From Myxococcota bacterium (lineage in GTDB: Bacteria; Myxococcota_A; Polyangia; JAAYKL01), in assembly GCA_030065855.1 (NCBI GenBank), contig JASJCT010000006.1, positions 32,641 to 96,640 on the forward strand: 64,000 nucleotides of DNA. The letters are read 5' to 3'. Numbering within the stretch: position 1 is the stretch's first letter; each line of letters begins with the position of its first letter. The translations under genes and the position numbers were made by a program. The notes under the pieces were generated by a model, which saw only the letters and a program-made list of their open reading frames with translations, made no database searches and was not told the origin of the DNA. Positions 36,476-43,665 of this stretch are shown one piece after another.

Positions 36476-38064
36476 TCAGATACGCCATATGGCGACTGCT
36501 CGCCACGATTCCCACACTTATTGGTATCAACTTAGTGACATTTGTGGTCTTAAACCTCTCGATGAAGTCCCCTGATCCCCTGGATGCCGAGCTCTCAGGT
36601 GCTGCCTCAGGGCGCGTTCGTTTGCTCGGACTTCACTTGCCCCTGTTTATCAATCTCTCGATTGACGACGCACGGGCACGGGCCCAATCTGAAATCGCCA
36701 AACTGGGGTCTGACCGGGCTTTTCGAGAAGCTGAACGAACCATCGCCAAAGCAGGGGGTGCCTGGTTACCCTATATCCTCCCCCGTCTTCCCAATATCTC
36801 GTCTCACCAGCGGGAACGCGCGCTCAACGCATTGGATCTCGTGGCCCGACGCATTGGTCTCAACCAAGCCTTGAGCGTCTCTTTGGATCGGGCCGCGTTC
36901 TGGGAGCGCTTCTGGCAGACCCATGGATCTGATTTCAAACCGGTCCGCGCGGCCAGGCTGGTAAGGCGCCTCATCAAGCGGGAAGACCGACTGGCCGAGA
37001 CCGAGCTGCGCCAATTAGACACGTTTTCCCTACCCCAACTCATGGCAGCCCTAGACGAGGAAATCCCCATTGCATCAAAGGTGCGGATTATCACTTTGAT
37101 CGAGGATATCACCGGCCTCTATGATCCCATCATTCCCACCGCATCCCAGGAAGAACAGGCAGCCACATTAGAGAGGTGGCGATTCTGGTGGTGGGAACGC
37201 AAAGACAGGTACACAGTTTTCGAGGGATACCGAAACATCACCGGCGCCTTTACCGAAACCCGGTATTTCAAGTGGCTGGAGCGAATGGTCACCCTCGACT
37301 TTGGCGTGTCTGTCAGGGATGGCCGGCCTATCCTCACCAAGCTCGCCGAACGGTTACCCGTGACGGTGACCCTGTCCCTGCTGGCCCTGCTGTTCGCCTA
37401 TGGCTTGGCGATCCCGCTCGGGGTTGTCTCAGCCGTGCGGCGAGGCGGTCTATTTGACCGCGCTACGACCGTGGCGCTGTTCATCTTGTACGCGTTTCCA
37501 GCCTTTTGGATGGCTGCGCTGCTGATGCGGTACTTTGCCGGTACTGGATACTACGACGCGCTACCGGCTGAGGGGCTCGTTCGCAGCAGTGCGGATCTAT
37601 GGGTGTGGTGGCGCCGCTTACCAGATCTATTCTGGCAGCTATTTCTCCCGGTATTTTGTCTCTCCTTCGTGCCCATGGCCATGCTCACCCGGTATCAGCG
37701 CGTGGGTATGCTCCAGGTGATCAACCTGGATTTCATGCGCACCGCCAGAGCCAAAGGGCTGAGCCGAACAAACGTCATTCTCAGGCATGGACTGCGCAAC
37801 GGCGTCATCCCAGTGGTCACAATGGCTGGACTTCAAATCCCCTACATCGTTAGTGGCTCGGTCGTCATCGAGCGCATCTTTGGCATACCGGGCATGGGCT
37901 ATGAAACCTTCGAAGCATTGAAGGCTCACGACCAGCCATGGCTCATGGCAGTCGTCACTGTGACTGCGATCGTGACGTTGTTCGGCGTGGTGGCAGCGGA
38001 TGTGGTGTACGCGCTCATCGATCCTCGGATCGCACCTGGCTTTCGACAGGGAGGTCGGCCGTGA
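36472..38064 (+). CDS. Peptide ABC transporter permease, DppB/OppB type, with about 195-residue insert
   Basis: 530 residues; normal DppB proteins have about 310-340. TM1 is at 9-30 (LLATIPTLIGINLVTFVVLN). The family match resumes at about 265-285 (YFKWLERMVTLDFGVSV, matching the E. coli DppB segment before TM2). Five more TM segments follow, with the EAA loop RTARAKGLSRTNVILRHGLR that contacts the ATPase. The extra 195 residues lie in the first periplasmic loop and look fully helical (HEAT-like, rich in Arg, Leu, Glu; FWERFWQTHGSDF, ETELRQLDTFSLPQLMAAL). It is encoded between the binding protein and the DppC-type permease with 4-nt overlaps on both sides. Confidence 0.9.
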   Translation: MIRYAIWRLLATIPTLIGINLVTFVVLNLSMKSPDPLDAELSGAASGRVRLLGLHLPLFINLSIDDARARAQSEIAKLGSDRAFREAERTIAKAGGAWLPYILPRLPNISSHQRERALNALDLVARRIGLNQALSVSLDRAAFWERFWQTHGSDFKPVRAARLVRRLIKREDRLAETELRQLDTFSLPQLMAALDEEIPIASKVRIITLIEDITGLYDPIIPTASQEEQAATLERWRFWWWERKDRYTVFEGYRNITGAFTETRYFKWLERMVTLDFGVSVRDGRPILTKLAERLPVTVTLSLLALLFAYGLAIPLGVVSAVRRGGLFDRATTVALFILYAFPAFWMAALLMRYFAGTGYYDALPAEGLVRSSADLWVWWRRLPDLFWQLFLPVFCLSFVPMAMLTRYQRVGMLQVINLDFMRTARAKGLSRTNVILRHGLRNGVIPVVTMAGLQIPYIVSGSVVIERIFGIPGMGYETFEALKAHDQPWLMAVVTVTAIVTLFGVVAADVVYALIDPRIAPGFRQGGRP

Positions 38065-39110
38065 TAGATTTTCGCCCCTGGCGCCGTTCGCGGCCGCCCG
38101 TTCTTGCGCGGAAAAAAAGGTCCAGTTACCTCAGCAACTCCCTCAAGCGATTTGCCAGGCAGCCGTTCAATATGGCTGCCCTGCTGTACCTCGGGATTAT
38201 TATCACAGCAGCCCTGTTCGCGGATATCCTCGCCTCTGACCATCCCATTGCCTTTTCAACCCAAGGGCAGATGCGCATCCTCCCGGGTGTGTTTCCCGGG
38301 GAACAGCCCGATGCATCGCGAATTCCTGCGGTACTTAAGTCCATTGAATCCAATGGCGGATGGGCGCTCCTGCCACCAGTGCCCTATGGACCGAATCAGA
38401 CCAAGGTGTCTGGACGCATCGACCTATTGCAGCCGCCGGGCAACCACCACTTGCTCGGCACGGACGACAAGGGGCGAGACGTACTGGCCCGCATCATTTA
38501 CGGTGCCCGGTCCGCCCTCCTGGTTGGATTGGGATCCGTATCCCTCTATCTCCTGGTTGCGGTACTGCTCGGCGCGGTTGCTGGCTATTTTGGCGGCCGC
38601 GCCGATCGGGTGGCGCTCCGTCTCATCGAGACCCTCACCTCCTTTCCCACCTTTTTTCTGATCCTGGCGCTGCAGGGATTGATCGGAACGACCAGTCTCT
38701 ACCAGCTTATTTTGATCATCGGGCTCACCCGCTGGACCGACGTGGCCCGGCTCACCCGAGCCGAGGTCCTGCGCCTGGCAAACGAAGACTACGTGGCCGC
38801 GGCCCGAGCACTGGGGATCGGGCATGGACGCATTCTTCTCAAACACGTGTTGCCTGGGGCAATGGGGCCGGCCTCTGTCGCCGCCACCTTTGGCATTGCC
38901 GGTGCTATCCTCATCGAATCGACCCTCAGCTTCCTAGGCTTTGGTGCGCCGCCCACCACGCCGAGCTGGGGCCAACTCCTCACCGATGGATTCTACAACG
39001 AAGGATGCTACTGGCTCGCGCTCTTTCCGGGTATGGTCCTCTTTTTAACGATTCTCTCCATCAATCTGGTCGGCGAAGGCCTCCGCGACGCCCTCGACCC
39101 GGCGAGTTAG
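38061..39110 (+). CDS. Peptide ABC transporter permease, DppC/OppC type
   Basis: 349 residues from GTG 38061, which overlaps the stop of the upstream permease (GTGA). An ATG-initiated frame at 37938 would lie inside the upstream gene and is rejected. TM1 is NMAALLYLGIIITAALFADILA. A periplasmic loop of about 100 residues ends in the family motif HLLGTDDKGRDVLARIIYGAR. Five further TM segments and the EAA loop AAARALGIGHGRILLKHVLPG follow. C-terminal GEGLRDALDP is typical. No DppD/DppF ATPase gene follows, since the next gene is convergent, so the ATPases must be encoded elsewhere. Confidence 0.93.
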   Translation: MIDFRPWRRSRPPVLARKKRSSYLSNSLKRFARQPFNMAALLYLGIIITAALFADILASDHPIAFSTQGQMRILPGVFPGEQPDASRIPAVLKSIESNGGWALLPPVPYGPNQTKVSGRIDLLQPPGNHHLLGTDDKGRDVLARIIYGARSALLVGLGSVSLYLLVAVLLGAVAGYFGGRADRVALRLIETLTSFPTFFLILALQGLIGTTSLYQLILIIGLTRWTDVARLTRAEVLRLANEDYVAAARALGIGHGRILLKHVLPGAMGPASVAATFGIAGAILIESTLSFLGFGAPPTTPSWGQLLTDGFYNEGCYWLALFPGMVLFLTILSINLVGEGLRDALDPAS

Positions 39111-39291
39111 GGCTCGCGCAGAAATAACGTCCCAGTTTTCGGGTCCAGATGTGTGTCGGATTTGGTGGTTGCGATTGAGCGAAACCACAGGCGTAGCAGC
39201 GCTACGTCGAGGATTTTGCGATTGAGTAACCGCCAAAGACGGCGTGCAGATGGGTTACGAAAACGGGACGTTATTTCTGCGCGAGCCCTTA
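39107..39291. repeat. Long inverted repeat spanning a convergent gene junction
   Basis: AGGGCTCGCGCAGAAATAAC... (39109-39133) is the perfect 25-nt complement of 39265-39289, extended by GTTTTCG/CGAAAAC after a one-base bulge. The arms include the TAG stop of the permease gene and the TAA stop of the dksA-like gene. The interior folds further: TTTGGTGGTT against AACCGCCAAA, and a self-complementary GCGTAGCAGCGCTACG. TTGCGATTGAG occurs twice. It could be a bidirectional terminator, a structured RNA or a MITE-like element of about 185 bp. Confidence 0.8.
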
Positions 39292-39654
39292 GTCACCGAA
39301 TTGCTGTTCTTCCCGTTCCTGGGCTTCCTTGCACTTGATACACAAGGTGGTTTCAGGTCGCGCTTCCAGTCGCTTGGGATGTATCTGATCTTCGCACTCC
39401 TCACAGACTCCGAAAGAACTGTCTTTGATTTTCGCCAGCGCCTTGTCTATTTTAGAGAGAAATGTTCGTTCCCGCCCGCGAAGTCGAAACTGGAACGACT
39501 GGAGATATTCACTCGATGCGAGGTCCATTTCATCGGGAAGATCCGCGGTATCCAAGGTCATATCGCTCTCCAGCGTCTGTCGCGCATTCTTAAGCAGCAT
39601 TTCCCGCTTTTCGATGAGTATTTTTTCAAATTTCTCTAGATCTTTTGCCTTCAT
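39289..39654 (-). CDS. dksA: DksA/TraR-family zinc-finger RNA polymerase regulator
   Basis: 121 residues from ATG 39654 (GGAGGG 8 nt upstream). The N-terminal coiled coil ends in the tip LPDEMDLASSE, which keeps the two aspartates of the E. coli DksA tip (PDxxDxA). The C4 zinc finger is CEEC with CIKC, flanked by KRLEARPETTLC, as in DksA. It is shorter than E. coli DksA (151), mainly at the N-terminus. The family binds the RNA polymerase secondary channel and, with ppGpp, adjusts rRNA and stress promoters. Single gene, convergent with the permease gene, and separated from purH by about 109 bp. Confidence 0.88.
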   Translation of the reverse strand: MKAKDLEKFEKILIEKREMLLKNARQTLESDMTLDTADLPDEMDLASSEYLQSFQFRLRGRERTFLSKIDKALAKIKDSSFGVCEECEDQIHPKRLEARPETTLCIKCKEAQEREEQQFGD

Positions 39655-39762
39655 CGACAATCCCTCCGGTATCGTCGTTTTTGGACCGAGCAACTTAAGA
39701 CGGTATTCCCCACCCTGTCAAGTAGCAGATATTAAAATGAATCGTTTGCAAAGGTAAAGGCG

Positions 39763-41049
39763 TTAATGTCGAAACGCGCGCTGGCCGGTAAATACCATTG
39801 CCACTTTAGGGGTTGCTTCATTACAGGCCCGTATCACTTCAGCATCCCGCATCGCGCCCCCTGGCTGTGCCACAGCCGTAACGCCCTGCTGAATGCCCAC
39901 GTCGACGCCGTCCCGAAATGGAAAGAAACCATCTGAAATCATTCGCGATCCTGCTAGTCCCCCCTTTACTGCTGCGGTCTCACGGTCGATGTGGTGTTTT
40001 TGAGCGGGATCCCGCTTGCCCTGGTCGATCTCTAGGGATAATGCATTGTACGGTACATTGTGCTCTTTAAAACAAAGGCCATCTGCGTACTTGGTATATG
40101 CCTTTTGAACGGCGATCTGTGCGCAGCCAACCCGATCCTGCTCGCCTGTGCCAATGGCCACGGTTGCCCCGTCTTTGACAAAGATCACGGAATTCGAAGT
40201 AACCCCGAGCTCGATGTTCCAGCCGAATACCAGGTCTGCATATTCGTCAGGTGTGGGCGCGCGCTCGCACCGCACGTCCCCGGCTTTTGTCTTGGCAACG
40301 GCCGGAAGAAAGTCATCTGGGGTCTGAATGGCAGATATCTGAGACTGTTGTGCGATAATCCCGCCGTCCATTAGGGATTTAAACTCGATATAGCGGGTCG
40401 ATCGGTGTGCCTCGAGGCGGTCAATTCTCGGAATTTCAATGATTCTCAGGTTTTTAGCCTTTTTTAAGTGATCGATAACCCCTTCTTCATAGGAAGGTGC
40501 GACCACGACTTCCACAAAATTTTCAGCCAAGAAAGCCGCGCTCTCCCGATCCAGCGGTCGATTCACGGCCACGCATCCCCCCATGGCAGCGAGTCGGTCT
40601 GCGAGGAATGCCCGCTGTATCGCATCTCCGGCAGTGGTGCCTTTGGCAACACCAGATGGATTATTGTGCTTCATGACTGTGGCGGCAGGTGTATCCATCA
40701 GATACTTTAGAATATTGAGCGCAGCATCGATGTCTGTCAGGTTGGTTTTTCCGGGGTGCTTGCCGAACTGATGCATCCCAGCTTCGTCCAGGGCAGATAC
40801 GAGCCCTTGGCCCGAACTGATAAATCGACAATCTCCTAGAGCGAGATTGCCGCCGACGAGTTCGTAAAGCGCTGCTTCCTGGCCTGGATTCTCTCCGTAG
40901 CGCAGGCCTTTTGCTTCTGTTTTTTCCGCACCTTCTATTTGCCACGACCGTTTGCGATACTGGAGGCGCTGATCGCCAAAGGAGATGGTCATTTCTTCTG
41001 GAAAATGATCTTGCAAAATGGTCTTGTAGGCTTTCTTGAGGCTCGGCAT
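39763..41049 (-). CDS. purH: AICAR transformylase, stand-alone (PurH C-terminal domain only)
   Basis: 428 residues from ATG 41049, supported by GGAGG at 6 nt; the longer frame to 41208 is not. It matches only the AICAR formyltransferase part of bifunctional PurH: LRYGENPGQEAALY, the catalytic MKHNNPSGVAKGTT (Lys-His of the active site), GGCVAVNRPLD, SNSVIFVKDGATVAIGTGEQDRV and SDGFFPFRDGVD. The N-terminal IMP cyclohydrolase domain is missing, so a separate cyclohydrolase must exist elsewhere. It transfers a formyl group from 10-formyl-THF to AICAR in the second-last step of IMP synthesis. Cytoplasmic. Divergent from the cytidylyltransferase-like gene. Confidence 0.9.
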   Translation of the reverse strand: MPSLKKAYKTILQDHFPEEMTISFGDQRLQYRKRSWQIEGAEKTEAKGLRYGENPGQEAALYELVGGNLALGDCRFISSGQGLVSALDEAGMHQFGKHPGKTNLTDIDAALNILKYLMDTPAATVMKHNNPSGVAKGTTAGDAIQRAFLADRLAAMGGCVAVNRPLDRESAAFLAENFVEVVVAPSYEEGVIDHLKKAKNLRIIEIPRIDRLEAHRSTRYIEFKSLMDGGIIAQQSQISAIQTPDDFLPAVAKTKAGDVRCERAPTPDEYADLVFGWNIELGVTSNSVIFVKDGATVAIGTGEQDRVGCAQIAVQKAYTKYADGLCFKEHNVPYNALSLEIDQGKRDPAQKHHIDRETAAVKGGLAGSRMISDGFFPFRDGVDVGIQQGVTAVAQPGGAMRDAEVIRACNEATPKVAMVFTGQRAFRH

Positions 41050-41249
41050 GTATTTCCTCCAATCCAGCTGTGGTGTCGCGTTTTTCCAACGCTCATCTGA
41101 GCGCACACTAACCCTACTGGTAGTGCTGATGTCAAGAGGCGCTTGCGGCCTGACTGTTGACCCACTTTGGTTTTTCGTACGGGCCCAACCCCTAGCTGAT
41201 ATTGACATGTTATGCGTTGGCGATTACGAGTGCGTTCATGTGCAGTGCA

Positions 41250-42029
41250 ATGTCTGATCAAAGCCAGAAGCCAAAAATTGCCGTGATCCTGGCTGCAGGG
41301 CTCGGGTCGCGGCTTCATACCGACGAAGGCCCGCCCAAGCCGCTGACCCAGATTGGAAAACGGGCCCTAATCCTTCGGGTGCTCGACCGATTTTTCGAAG
41401 CAGGGGTTAGCGAAGCGGTCGTGGTCTTGGGCCATCGCGCAGACGAGGTGCGTGCAGGCATCGACGCTGGGAGTGCCAAGGGAACCATCTCTTTTGTCCA
41501 CAATCCGAGGTACACAATGGGCAATGGGCTTTCCGTGCTCGCCGCTCGGTCTGTGGTTAAGGAGCAACCGTTTTTTCTCTCCATGTCAGACCACATCTTC
41601 GATAGCTCTTTGATAGAGGGGTTGGCGCGTGCCCCGCTTCCCAAGGACGGGCTCGTGCTCGCTGTGGATCGCAAACTCGACAGTATCTACGACATGGACG
41701 ATGCCACCAAAGTGCTGACTAATGGAGATCGTATTGTAAAAATCCACAAGGCCCTCGATGTCTTTGACGCCGTAGATACAGGGCTCTTCATGTGCACACC
41801 GGCGCTATTCGACGCGATCGACCGCGTATCCAAAAGCCGGGAAGACCGGGATTGCTCTTTATCAGACGGCGTCAAGGCACTGGCGAATGCGGATCAGGCG
41901 CGCGTATACGACGTGGGTAACGGTCGGTGGCAGGACGTGGACACCCCCGGATCCCTGGCCCATGCAGAAGGCCTGTTTCTAAATCAATCAATCACTACCA
42001 CCTCAAAATCATCCGGTCGCTCTCCTTGA
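41250..42029 (+). CDS. Sugar/inositol-phosphate nucleotidyltransferase, close to inositol-1-phosphate cytidylyltransferase
   Basis: About 259 residues. The frame opens at TTG 41202, but ATG 41250 (MSDQSQKPKIAVILAAG) is the better start; ATG 41238 is also possible. None has a clear Shine-Dalgarno. The NTP-transferase signature is LAAGLGSRLHTDEGPPKPL. Further segments match the IPCT pattern: NPRYTMGNGLSVLAA, MSDHIFD with the metal-binding Asp, YDMDDATKV, and DAVDTGLFMC. IPCT makes CDP-inositol for di-inositol-phosphate or inositol-lipid synthesis; the partner CDP-alcohol transferase is not in this window. Other NDP-sugar pyrophosphorylases remain possible. Confidence 0.78.
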   Translation: MSDQSQKPKIAVILAAGLGSRLHTDEGPPKPLTQIGKRALILRVLDRFFEAGVSEAVVVLGHRADEVRAGIDAGSAKGTISFVHNPRYTMGNGLSVLAARSVVKEQPFFLSMSDHIFDSSLIEGLARAPLPKDGLVLAVDRKLDSIYDMDDATKVLTNGDRIVKIHKALDVFDAVDTGLFMCTPALFDAIDRVSKSREDRDCSLSDGVKALANADQARVYDVGNGRWQDVDTPGSLAHAEGLFLNQSITTTSKSSGRSP

Positions 42030-42093
42030 ACGAGCGGCAGTTTCAATACAGTGCTCAGCAACGTTCAATCTCATTTGAAGACAGGTGCTAGGT

Positions 42094-43038
42094 TCACCGA
42101 GGTGAGGGTGCTGATTCTCGACATGCCAAGGACGCCAAGTGTTCTGAGAGGTATTGCTCCCGTTCTTTGAGGTCGGGCAATAGGCCGCTGCTTTCAAAAT
42201 AAGCTGCTGCCCGATCATAGCTCGCATAGACAGCATCTTTGCCGATGTGAGGATCCAATTGATATTTATTTCTTAAGGCGGTTAGCGCGATGGTCAGCTC
42301 TCTCCTTGGAGAATCCACGAATGCGTCCCGTTGCTGCACCTCTTTGCAGTCCTCGGGGATGAGGGGTAACTTGCGCTGTGTCGAGAGGGTACGAACCTCC
42401 CCGTCTGAAAAGGCCATCAGCGGACGGGACCACAGCAGGTTGTTCTTTTCAACCTCCAGTCTGCAGGTAACGCGGGTCGAGAGGAACATCATTGCGGCAA
42501 ATAAAGAAGGGCTCGCGTGCTTTATGGCACTCATATCTCCCTGCCCAGCACTGATGAGCGCCAGCTCTAAAAACCATCCAATACTGTCATCGAGCGTCAG
42601 CCCAACACAGTAAACCGCGTCCTTATACTGGTGTTTTAAAATCTGTCGGCTGAGCAGCGTGGGTTTGATTACCATGGCGCACTGCTTGCAGGGGTTGTCA
42701 CCCTGCAAGATACTGTCCGGAAACTCAGTACCGGCGTGAACGCGCGTATGTATGAACCCGCGCCGTGTCCAATATTCGATGGCGTCGTCTACTTCTTTTT
42801 TTCGAGAGGGGTCTGGCGAGTCGTAAATGAACCTGGGAAAGATTACCGTAATCAGCTCTATGGCAATGTCCTTGCGAACCGTATTCTTGTATTCATTCAG
42901 GAAATCACACAACACAGAAGCGTCTTTTCCCCCTGAATACGCTACTACAATGCGGGATCTATCAGCAGGTATCAGATCGTATGCATCCACAAATGCTGCG
43001 AACTTCTCGAATCCCCTGTTGAATATATCCCTGCTCAT
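42094..43038 (-). CDS. TtcA/TilS-type PP-loop ATPase, probable tRNA thiolation enzyme
   Basis: 314 residues, close to TtcA (about 311). The PP-loop is VAYSGGKDASVLCDF (about 31-45). The CxxC of TtcA is seen as NPCKQCAMVIKPTLLS, and a third Cys lies in LPLIPEDCKEVQ at the place of the third Fe-S ligand. TtcA adenylates C32 of certain tRNAs and inserts sulfur with a [4Fe-4S] cluster. GLTLDDSIGWFLEL replaces the usual GHHxDD motif, so the exact substrate could differ. GGAGGAG lies upstream of the ATG. It converges on the nucleotidyltransferase gene and is divergent from the BlaI-type gene. Confidence 0.75.
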   Translation of the reverse strand: MSRDIFNRGFEKFAAFVDAYDLIPADRSRIVVAYSGGKDASVLCDFLNEYKNTVRKDIAIELITVIFPRFIYDSPDPSRKKEVDDAIEYWTRRGFIHTRVHAGTEFPDSILQGDNPCKQCAMVIKPTLLSRQILKHQYKDAVYCVGLTLDDSIGWFLELALISAGQGDMSAIKHASPSLFAAMMFLSTRVTCRLEVEKNNLLWSRPLMAFSDGEVRTLSTQRKLPLIPEDCKEVQQRDAFVDSPRRELTIALTALRNKYQLDPHIGKDAVYASYDRAAAYFESSGLLPDLKEREQYLSEHLASLACRESAPSPR

Positions 43039-43216
43039 AAATGACTATCTCCTCCTAATTTTAAAACCCTCTGATGATGCCTTCTGTCATACCACCTAGC
43101 AACAAAAAGCGAACGTACCCGGTGTCTTCGGATGGTATAAAATAAAAAACAATGCCCCCAATACCCCCCAATAACCCTACTTGGGGAGTTGAATTTCAGA
43201 AAAATTCAAAAAGGCC

Positions 43217-43264
43217 TTGACAGATAGGTTTACAAGTGTAAACCTTTTATTATTACAGCTGTAA
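43217..43264 (+). promoter_or_regulatory. BlaI-type promoter and paired operators
   Basis: A TTGACA -35 lies at 43217-43222. Two palindromes follow: GTTTACAAGTGTAAAC (43228-43243; 7-bp perfect arms) and TTACAGCTGTAA (43253-43264; perfect). Both contain TACA...TGTA, the core of BlaI/MecI operators, and their centres are 23 bp apart. They cover the -10 region and the leader just before the repressor gene, so autoregulation is expected. The exact -10 is uncertain. Confidence 0.85.
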
Positions 43265-43278
43265 ACATGGGAGCATCA

Positions 43279-43665
43279 ATGTCGGACGAAATCAAAATTG
43301 CCAATGCCGAGATGGAGATCATGCGCATTTTGTGGCGCAACTCCCCCTTGTCGGCCAAGGAGATCAAGAAAGCGTTGAGTGAGCGGAAAACATGGGACCC
43401 GGGGACCATCAAATCACTGATCAATCGGTTGCACACAAAAAAGGCGATCGGCTTTGAAACAAGGGGAAACCGTTACTTTTATTTTCCGTTGATCAGTCAG
43501 GAATCGTGCATCCAGGCCGAGACCGAATCATTTGTCTCCAAATTCGGCGGTGGCCTGCTCAAGACCGTGGTGAGTGCCTTTTTGGATAGTGAATCACTGT
43601 CTGACAAGGAGATCGCAGAGCTGAAACAATTGCTCGACGAGAAAGGTAAAGGGACCCCGAAATGA
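43279..43665 (+). CDS. blaI: BlaI/MecI/CopY-family repressor
   Basis: 128 residues from ATG 43279, which has GGGAG 5 nt upstream; the ATG at 43267 overlaps the operator and lacks a ribosome site. The winged helix-turn-helix is typical: ANAEMEIMRILWRNSPLSA, EIKKALSERKTWDPGTIKSL and INRLHTKKAIGFETRGNRYFY. The C-terminal helices mediate dimerisation. The family binds TACA/TGTA palindromes and is inactivated by proteolysis through the BlaR1-type partner, encoded right after with an ATGA overlap. No beta-lactamase gene is adjacent, so the regulated function is unknown beyond the operon itself. Confidence 0.92.
   Translation: MSDEIKIANAEMEIMRILWRNSPLSAKEIKKALSERKTWDPGTIKSLINRLHTKKAIGFETRGNRYFYFPLISQESCIQAETESFVSKFGGGLLKTVVSAFLDSESLSDKEIAELKQLLDEKGKGTPK

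Noticed and set aside
37938..38060. N-terminal extension of the DppC-type permease
   Set aside because: Lies within the upstream permease gene in another frame; the GTG at 38061 with GTGA overlap is the natural start.
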